Origin: Psilocybe azurescens
Lineage: Eukaryota > Basidiomycota > Agaricomycetes > Agaricales > Agrocybaceae
Assembly: GCA_023853785.1 (NCBI GenBank)
Contig: JAJIRX010000968.1
Span: 1-28,897 of the forward strand
DNA length: 28,897 bases
Direction of reading: 5' to 3'
Shown here piece after piece: positions 21,736 through 28,897 of the stretch (position 1 is the first letter of the stretch; the number at the start of each line of letters is the position of its first letter). The position numbers were made by a program, and so were the translations under genes. Under the pieces are notes generated by a model that was given only the letters and a program-made list of their open reading frames with translations, was not told the DNA's origin and made no database searches.

Positions 21736-22982
21736 TCCAGCCCGTAGGCTGTTTCCTGACCACCATGCACGTCCGAAGTCAGTAGGTATGTACGGTATGA
21801 CTATCAAAAATAAACGTTACACACCTTTTAAAGCTTTAGGCTTCAGTCAAGAAAGAATAGAGAATTTCTCACACACTTTTCTCTCATTTTTTTGTGGTAT
21901 GCCGTGCCTTGGTCGCTGCTTGGCATGACGTTCTGCCTTTTTTGCCGAATAGACGAGTATATTTATGCGCACAATTCGCAAAACGCCACCAGCTGGCGGC
22001 CCCAAGTGCTCGCAGCTCGTCCAGTCTGACCCAGGTGCGCACCATGGATGGATGAATAAGGAGCGTGCATACATGCAGATTGTCAAACAACGCCCAGGTC
22101 CATTTATTTTCGACTCCGAGGACTCTTGGCGTGCGGCTTGGCGTTCTTAATTGACGTCATAAACGACGATGCGTATCGATGATTATAGCATTTTTGTCTG
22201 CGCTAGAACTCCACTTCGTCGTTTCGACGATGACAATGAAGCTGAAATTTCCAGTCGAGAATACTGCGCTGTGCATGTCGCACCCTGGGCCAATTTCCAA
22301 GTCTAGTAAGACCGGTTTAAAAATAGATCAAACGTGGCCCATGAAATGACTCGCCTAAGACAAGTCGAAGAGTTAAACGATAATCATCGTTGGCCTTGGA
22401 TGCATAGGCTTATGAAAAGAAACTGAGTACTGAGACAGACCGCTAGAACAAGCCATTATAATTAGAACGACCCATTGCTATCGTCGTCGTAACCATGACA
22501 TGAACATGGTGAACTAATGAACATGGGCCCGAGTGCGACAGCATGGATCTGTGCCAGGATTTGTATGCGGTAGTAATGATAGCTGTTACTCGGCTTCGCT
22601 AATGCTTTACGCCACGGTCAAAGTTTAGAGTCCTTTTGCTTTCAAAACTGCTACTTACTAGCATCATAACAAGGGTTTCAGATTCACTGGCGAAAAACCG
22701 ACAACCAATCTCGAATTGCAATTTCAAACAAGAAATGGCCAGTGAGTTTATCCGAGCCAATTCCTGATATCAGATTTCAAGTTGAGCTTGAAATAGAATA
22801 AGGGTATCATGGAGATTCGAAAAATATACTTGAAAAATATGCCCACAACTTCAGTCCAGTAGCAGAACCAGCCTCGCAAGCACCGCGTTCCAGTCAAAGA
22901 CCCAGACATAAAAACGCCGTCCCCATTATAATACTAACGTGTGTTCGTGAGTAAGTATATTAACCCACCCGTAGCTCCCTGT
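21736..22982. repeat. T3 upstream region (copy of the 9725-11160 intergenic DNA)
   Basis: Matches the tetraspanin/gene A intergenic region, with AAACGCCACCAGCTGGCGGC near 21979, TGACGTCA at 22152-22159 and GGCCAGTGAGTTT near 22738. It ends with the roughly 178-nt segment shared with T2. No gene seen; short open frames here are not conserved in T1. Confidence 0.6.
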
Positions 22983-23516
22983 ACACAGTCAGCCCCACGA
23001 GCCACTCCAACGAGGAAAGACGGCTAGGCAAGGGACAATCTAACTCCCTGGGAAATGTGAGAACCTGGAATATCGAGGTCTCGTCGTTTCGCACTCGTGA
23101 GCTCCTTCGAGCCAGATCACATTCACAACCGAGATCCAACTCCTCGAGCTTCAATACCCAGATTCTGCTGCGACTCATCATACAACCATCACATCGCAAG
23201 ACACCCACCGCAAGCAATCATATATAGAGAGAATCCGGGAACCTATGGATTATTTCTCAATGCGTCTGCGGCAAGTAGCAACGAGGGCGGGTGTCTAGTT
23301 TTCGAGCCAGACTTCATTCATATCCAGAGCCCCCACTCAAGGAATCGACTTCAGCGTCATTTTGCGGGCTCTGAGCTTCCCGTGTAGAGACCTCCTATTC
23401 GTCAATGTATAAGGATAATACGAGGCTTGAAACGTAGAGAAAGTTGCAAGAGCGTTCGTTTGGCGAGAGCCCAGACCGAAAGCAATGGTAATTACGTTTC
23501 CCTGCCCTAAACTTTG
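22983..23516 (+). repeat. A/B-type spacer repeat, copy 2, before R gene D
   Basis: Matches 13557-13859 at both ends (GAGAACCTGGAATATCGAGG near 23060 and GAGAAAGTTGCAAGAGCG near 23438). It contains about 200 nt extra, bounded by imperfect direct repeats (TTCGAGCCAGATCACATTCA near 23107 and TTCGAGCCAGACTTCATTCA near 23301). No gene seen. Confidence 0.6.
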
Positions 23517-24100
23517 GTCTGTTCCGGGTCTGTCTCTATTTCTAAAACGTCTATGTCAGTCACCAGGAGGACGGAGGGCTGCAGATAGGAAGAATCCCGA
23601 AGAGGGCCATCATGGATCGTCAACTTGATGGTCTGCGGTCCTCGTTCGTCGGAACCCCACCAACTCACGATAGGTGGTACGAGATCATTCTGCAGACCAA
23701 CGGAACCTCAGGATGAAGTTCTATCTCACTTGAGATCTCGAAGGTTTATTAACACATGCCCGTTGTTGAGGATCGCGGAGTACACCGCTAACCGTGATGG
23801 TCTTCCTTATACGAGCTTAATTGGATGGTATACGATTAAGGGAATAGAATCTAAGGAGTCAGTTTCTCGTCCAAAGTGGATTACTCGCCCAACAGGATCT
23901 ATCACAAATATGTGTAACCGTTCAGTTAGGTGAGGATGTCGGATGATGGAGGAGGAAAAATGATTCCATCTAGCATCCATGACGACTGTCAAATAGAATC
24001 AACCCCTGTTTGACTGGAAGCTATAAATATTAGAGTCGATCAACGTATATAAGAATGTGTTCTGGGTGAGTGTATCTACTCAATTCTATGATATTTCTCC
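23517..24100 (+). promoter_or_regulatory. leader/promoter repeat of R gene D with a unique 5' insert
   Basis: About 23517-23662 has no match before gene B. The leader proper follows: CCATCTAGCATCCAT at 23966-23980 and TATA box GTATATAAGAATGTG at 24045, 56 nt before the ATG. The upstream open frame (FINTCPLLRIAEYTANRDG...) is open to a stop at 23931-23933. Confidence 0.6.
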
Positions 24101-25321
24101 ATGTCTACCCCCTTTCCAACGGACGTAGAAGAACGTGAAATTAGTGGCAGCCTCAATGCCTCGATGCTTTCGAACTTTCTTATGGGTAAGTATTCACATT
24201 GATGGATATCAGTATCACGAGCTGAAGTATGTTAGGCGCTTATACCGTGATATACGTTGGAACGATGTATATTTACCGTACATTCTTTCCTTCTCCTTAC
24301 AAAGGTATACTCAACAATGTGCCATACAGTATCCAAGAAGTCCGCAAATATGAATCGCCGCATCGTTTTATCGGCCATCTCAGTACTGTACCTGCTTTGT
24401 TTCCTCAACTTTATCTCTCAATGGTATATTCTCGATTGGTCTGTCGTGACTAATGGAGACACGCGACAATCCATCTTTGTTGCGACAGTGGAGGCCCCCG
24501 CTGGATTGTTGTACTTAGTAGTTTTATACTCTATTCCTTGCTTATTGTTTCCGATGGACTACTGGTTCGTAGGTACCATCGTTTATCACACCATTTTCAT
24601 TAACATTTAAATAGATATGGATATGCTTCAACACCTGGGGACAATCGTTCCGAATAATTTTAGTTCCACTGATACTTGTCGTTGTGGAGCTCGGTAAGTG
24701 TTATGAATAGAAATATTGTATGAACACTTCTATTAATGGCGTATTATCGCAGGTCTCTTCGTTGCACGGACAGCCTTATCAGGGTTGATCAGTAAAGTAA
24801 CTGGCAGCGTCGCAAAAGCCAACCTATTGAATAACATTTCAAGCGCCCTTACATTCGTGTCATTAGGCACCACAGTGATTACAACATTACTTATTGGGTA
24901 CAAAATACATTCCACCTATCGTTTTCATGATCGGCATTTCAAGAGACTATTCAACCATGTTGTAATAGTGTTTATTGAGTCATCCGCGGCCTACTCACTC
25001 GTACTTGTCATTAATACCATCAGCACAGTCGTTCCGTCATCTTATTTGTTGGATTCTCCGATGACCCAAATGTCATACTACGTGGAAGCGGCGTTGGCCA
25101 TCGTTCCAGTATGTTGCTGTTATTATCTGTCTGATAATTATGTCTCGTTAACCTGTAATGTTCAATCAGGGGATGGCTCTGACGGTTATGGTAGCAAGAC
25201 TTGGGCTTGCAAACCCCGACGATTTCCTGTCGCAACGCGGAGTGGCCGTAGTGTCAGTGCCACTGGAGAAGTTAACGCTTCAACCCAGATCGGACAATGG
25301 GTCGCCAACCCCAGTAGTTGA
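24101..25321 (+). CDS. R gene D: seven-helix membrane protein, two one-base frame breaks
   Basis: Fourth + strand copy, with all six exons and splice sites recognisable. It starts MSTPFPTDVEEREISGSLNA (ATG 24101-24103) and, if the frame is kept, ends VANPSS before TGA 25319-25321. Relative to A-C it lacks one base of a G run near 24491-24494 (exon 3, at the GP-W motif) and one near 25228-25231 (exon 6). Each shifts the frame, so as written the protein would stop early at about 24608. Exon 1 and exon 5 (LGTTVITTLL) are B-like, while exons 2-4 and intron 2 are A-like, so the gene is a mosaic. Either a young pseudogene or an intact gene with two assembly errors in G runs. Confidence 0.72.
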
Positions 25322-25620
25322 GGTGGAGGAGCCCGGCGTAGGTGGCACATTGGGATCACCAAATCGAATGTGTATTTTCTTGTTATTTTCCGGCCACCGA
25401 ACTACAATTAGCTGCCTTGCACTCTCTGGATGCAAATGGCCTTCGAAAATTCCTCGTGCCATACCCACACTGTTTGAGAAGATCGGCGTATCAGCACTCC
25501 TCATCTCAGGATGCGTTGGTGAATGCTTATTTCCACCTTTCCACAGACGCTTTCAAATGCTTACATGTTCAATCCGATCCATACACCCCATTCCTAATCC
25601 CTTTCATGACCCAGATCACA
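25322..25620 (+). repeat. R tail repeat, copy 4 (internally deleted)
   Basis: Gene D's tail jumps near 25391 from the sequence just after the stop to the ACTACAATTAGCTGCCTTGC segment, missing about 260 nt present after A-C (which includes AATAAA after A). No gene seen. Confidence 0.6.
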
Positions 25621-27089
25621 TTACCGTCTATTACTCTCTATGCTTCTTAGGATTACATTATAATGTACAGTCTGATCAATCCACCTTGCCATGTCTAAAG
25701 ACCTATAGCTTCTAATTATCAGCCAACCTGCGCAAGACTTATGACGGCCTGATAGCGCAGCTGTCTCGTAAACGCCGCCATCTGTCCTCTTCTGTCGTGA
25801 CATGAAATCAAGGATTCGATCAGGAGGATGCACAGCTGCAGACACAATTAATCTCGACGAGCGTCATTATGGAATGTCAATCTGCTGTTCTTTTATCATT
25901 GTTCGTCGCACCACATCTACTCCATCTCATCATCTTATTCATTTATCCCATCTTTCTACCCAGTGTTGTTCTCATATTAAGGATGGTCACAAGCCTAGTT
26001 ATTGACTGCATCCGTGTACTCTCACCTCGTCCTTTCACCCTCTCATCATGCTTGTATGTTAAATCTGAAGCTATGAAAACTGCGTAGAAGCTATACGATC
26101 TGGACAAGGGAAAATATATTCCGAACTGGTGTTTTGCTTAAGTTCTGCCTTTCTGTCTGGATGGTCGCTATGTCCACACTGTTTCCATTCGTATCTGTCT
26201 TCTGTCTTCTGCTGTGTGAACAGCTGTTATACATGATGTAACGTGGTGGACTCCTTATGTTGTGGCTCCATGTTGTATCTCTCATTTTTGTCTCAATGAC
26301 CTCTAGTTCAGCCTGTAACAGATCCTCCATCCATTGGAGCATTCTGTGCCGTACCCCATTGATCCCCATCCTCAGTCATATCCCTATCGCTCTCATTCCG
26401 AAGTCCCATGCTTCGATTCCAGGCTCGGTACTGTATAAAGATGCCATCTCAGGGGGTGAAGATCAAATGGATGTTGATCAGTCGAACAGACTATATACTT
26501 TATGATCATTCAAATTGCTGATTGAATGCTTCTACTCAATCACCCCAGTGATTAATTGAAACTTGACGTGTTCACTGCCAAGTTGCTCATTCAGCGAGAA
26601 CCGGAAGATGGCAGTCGTGAAGGATGCTCGTTTTCTTGCCCTCTCCAAGTACCAGGACTTAACTGAGCCTCGAGGACAGCGAAGATCCATTGGCAAATCG
26701 GTGGCGGTCTATCCGATGTCTTGTCATTGTGATGCCTGTCAATGTATTGATATTTTTGTCCTCGGGCACCTCTTCAGTCACCAGTGAGCCCATGAAAAGG
26801 TGATGCCTCAAGAAGAATTGTGATTCAAATTGAAAGGCTCTTCAAGACAAAGTTAGAGCTCACTTCGGCTCTCAGATATCTAAGTCCCTGAAGGATGAAC
26901 TTGCACATGCTATTCCAGTCCTTGTCTTAACTAACCAGCCCGTTGCTCTGACTAAGATAAGTCTTGATACCTGATGAGCGCTAAACCCGCTACTGAGATA
27001 ATGTCTCTGAGACATGCTGACTTCAATAAGATCGCTGCTATACCCTTGAAATATCCTCAGCGTCGCATACTTAAGCCAAAATAGCAACA
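25621..27089. other. spacer without a confident gene
   Basis: No repeat partner elsewhere in the window and no spliced gene model is evident. The best - strand frame, 26369-26091, starts MGINGVRHRMLQWMEDLLQA, continues with a charged, helix-prone run, and lacks a recognised family. A second - strand ATG at 26447-26445 (MASLYSTEPGIEAWDFG) stops soon. These may be fragments of an unrecognised gene or retroelement. Confidence 0.35.
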
Positions 27090-27395
27090 ATGACAGATGA
27101 AATCAGAACCTTTGAGGTGAGCACCAGTGATTCACTCTACAATACTTTCTTTGCGCCTCTTCAGAGTGACGAAATGGATAGTAACGAGTTAAGCGTCCCT
27201 CGACCATCTCAAGACTACGAGATGATGATGTTGAAGACGCCCTCCAGGTGCAATATGTCAGATAGACTATACGGAAGAGTTATGGAATTAGATTGCAGCT
27301 TAGCCATCAAGACAGCCACCTGTCCAATGTGGCATGCTCTCCCAACAATATCTGTGAACACAAAGATATATGTTTGTTCAAATTTTAATATCTGA
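27090..27395 (+). CDS. possible small ORF upstream of R gene E
   Basis: ATG 27090-27092 (context CAACAATGACAG) opens 101 codons starting MTDEIRTFEVSTSDSLYNTF and ending in TKIYVCSNFNI. Its C-terminal third lies at the position of the open frame in the A-D leaders and can be aligned with it (CPMWHALPTISVNTKIY here, RPTWITRPIGSITKMY before C). It may be a small protein gene, or only promoter DNA that happens to be open; the differences between leaders mostly change residues, which argues against coding. No domain recognised. Confidence 0.25.
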   Translation: MTDEIRTFEVSTSDSLYNTFFAPLQSDEMDSNELSVPRPSQDYEMMMLKTPSRCNMSDRLYGRVMELDCSLAIKTATCPMWHALPTISVNTKIYVCSNFNI

Positions 27396-27552
27396 GGAAG
27401 ACAAAGCACGGAAATGGCGTGATGGGTCTATCTAGCATCCATGAAATTGATACTGGGATTTGCTTGAGGCTCTGATCACGATCAGTCATGTATTGTATAT
27501 AAGAAGAGTGTGTAACGAGGACTGAGTCTCTCCAATTCCACAGTATTTCACA
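27396..27552 (+). promoter_or_regulatory. promoter of R gene E
   Basis: The most diverged leader, but it keeps TCTAGCATCCATG at 27431-27443 and a TATA box GTATATAAGAAG at 27495-27506, 58 nt before the ATG. Confidence 0.6.
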
Positions 27553-28867
27553 ATGTCAGCATCTAATATCTCCTTTCCAGTCATTGTACAAGAAGGTGTA
27601 GTTAGCGCCAACCTCAATAGCTCGATGCTCTTCAATTTTTAATGGGTACGTTTTCATATTTATAAGAATCATTACCACAAGTATCTACTTTATTGATCAG
27701 GAATATACACTATGGTCTACGCCGGAACCATGTGGCTTTACTGTAGGTTCATCTATTTCAACTTATAACGGGTAACTGAATAGTATGAATCTCAGTATCC
27801 AAAAAGGCCAAAATATGAATCGCCGCATTGTTCTATCTGCGATTTCAGTGCTCTACCTGATTTGTTTCTCAGATTTTATTTTCAGTGGTACTTTCTTGAT
27901 TGGTTTGTCGTTGTTAATGGAGACACACGAGAATCCATCTTTTTGGGACATTAGGAGGAGGCCCTGCATGGATGGGGGTACTAAACACCTTTCTATTCTA
28001 TTCCTTGTTAATTGTCTCTGATGGGCTGTTGGTTAGTAAATCTCATTGATTATCTCCTCATTCTGAACAATGACTTAACAGATATGGAGATGCTATCATG
28101 TCTGGGGACAATCATTCCTTGTAATTTTGGGACCCCTAATTCTGTTTGTTACAGAATTTGGTGTTTTTTGGAAGAGCTTTGCATAAAATTTGTCACTAAA
28201 TGCATATTAACACAGGTCTCTTTGCTACGGCTACAACCCTAGCAGGGTTAACCAATACTATAACCAGTAACACAAAAGATATCATAGTGTCCAATCTCAT
28301 TTCAAGTGCTGTAACTCTTGTGTCACTGGTCACCACCATCATTACAACACTTTTGATTGGGTACAAAATACATTCATCATCTCGTTTGGACAAGTCACCT
28401 TCCAAGGGGCTATTTAATCATGTTGTGGTGTTGGTCACCGAGTCAGCTGCAGCTTACTCACTCATACTTTGTTTGAGGCCATCTTCACAATTGATACTTC
28501 CTTCAGTGTGGTGGGATCTCCCTATTTGTTAGTGCAATATTACTTGGAAGTGGTGACAATTTTTGTTGCAGTATGTGGTCTTGATTATCTACTTGTTAAT
28601 CATACATCTCTGACCTAGAAACAGGGGATGGCTCCAACAGTTCTGGTAGCAAGAATTGTTCTTAGAAACCCCAACAGCACAGCTGCATCCACCATCACTC
28701 ATGTATCTGGCTTACAATTTGGGTCCCAGCCAAGAAATGGCCATAGAGCAAGTGTCTTTCAAGAAGACTTTGATACTCACACTCACACAGGAGATGTGGC
28801 TCCCCTTACAATGGTTGCAGTAAAAGAGTCCAACAAAAATGGTATCTTTGAAAGCTATGAAGTTTAA
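27553..28867 (+). pseudogene. R gene E: diverged seven-helix family member with at least five one-base losses
   Basis: Fifth + strand copy, ATG 27553-27555 (MSASNISFPVIVQEGVVSAN). The six-exon structure is visible. Compared with A-C, single bases are missing near 27640 (end of exon 1, creating TAA), 27808-27816 (start of exon 3), 27878-27882 (at the FQWYF motif), 27949-27952 (after FLG) and 28470 (exon 5), so no full protein can be read. Exon 4 (IWRCYHVWGQSFLVIL) and exon 6 are open. Its last exon differs from A-D: after GMAPTVLVARIVL it continues with STITHVSGLQFGSQPRNG and a long tail to TAA 28865-28867, which is the more usual C-terminus for this family as I know it. Decayed gene, or a real one in a poorly polished contig end. 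Confidence 0.7.
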
Positions 28868-28897
28868 AGTGCACATATTTGTAGATCATTTTTTGCA

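Noticed and set aside
22960..23217. 85-codon - strand frame in the spacer before D
   Set aside because: It lies in repeated spacer DNA and is not open in the related 13.6 kb spacer.
24257..24610. 117-codon frame starting MERCIF in R gene D
   Set aside because: It reads through intron 2 and, after the one-base loss, out of frame; it is an artefact of gene D.
25869..26087. Leu/Ile-rich + strand frame that looks like membrane helices
   Set aside because: No homologue motif, no intron pattern like the R genes, and a T-rich stretch easily gives such a frame by chance.

Overview
The window is fungal nuclear DNA, most likely from a mushroom-forming basidiomycete (Agaricomycetes). The genes are split by many introns of about 45-85 nt with GT...AG ends. 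They include a fungal-type tetraspanin, a DHA1-type MFS transporter, and a tandem family of seven-helix membrane proteins ending in a GMAPT...VAR helix that is expanded in many agaricomycetes. All homology calls come from reading translations by eye; no search was run.

Layout. 1-598: 3' end of an unrecognised + strand gene. 1531-1882: small unrecognised - strand gene. 2458-5069: - strand MFS transporter with a dozen or more introns, including an 8-nt exon, and at least three frame breaks. 5070-7247: no gene seen, simple repeats. 7248-9724: - strand tetraspanin with an Arg/Asp-rich tail and four apparent frame breaks at homopolymer or dinucleotide runs. 9725-28897: a mosaic array of repeated blocks. 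Block R is a six-exon, seven-helix gene with a conserved leader and downstream tail. It occurs five times on the + strand: A 11848-13055, B 14294-15516, C 18003-19219, D 24101-25321, E 27553-28867. A diverged decayed relative lies on the - strand at 19969-20830. Block T is the 5' end of the tetraspanin gene plus its upstream DNA. T1 belongs to the full gene; T2 (about 16115-17560) and T3 (about 21100-22970) are truncated copies.

In each T block the tetraspanin 5' end points left and an R gene follows pointing right, so the duplicated unit looks like [tetraspanin 5' end - divergent intergenic region - R gene (A type) - R gene (B type)]. The right-hand units have lost parts: T2 lacks about 1.35 kb of promoter and carries a 175-bp TIR element, and T3 runs directly into a spacer normally found between A and B. 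R genes A, B and C are open throughout; D has two one-base losses and E at least five. A, C and D share a near-identical tract over exon 2-intron 2-exon 3, and D alternates between A-like and B-like segments, which suggests gene conversion or unequal exchange.

The R proteins have no known biochemical role that I can state. Their seven helices, shared TATA-containing promoter and rapid copy turnover fit a fast-evolving membrane protein family. The main caution is the high number of one-base frame breaks at homopolymers in otherwise conserved genes. These could be assembly errors, real decay, or both.
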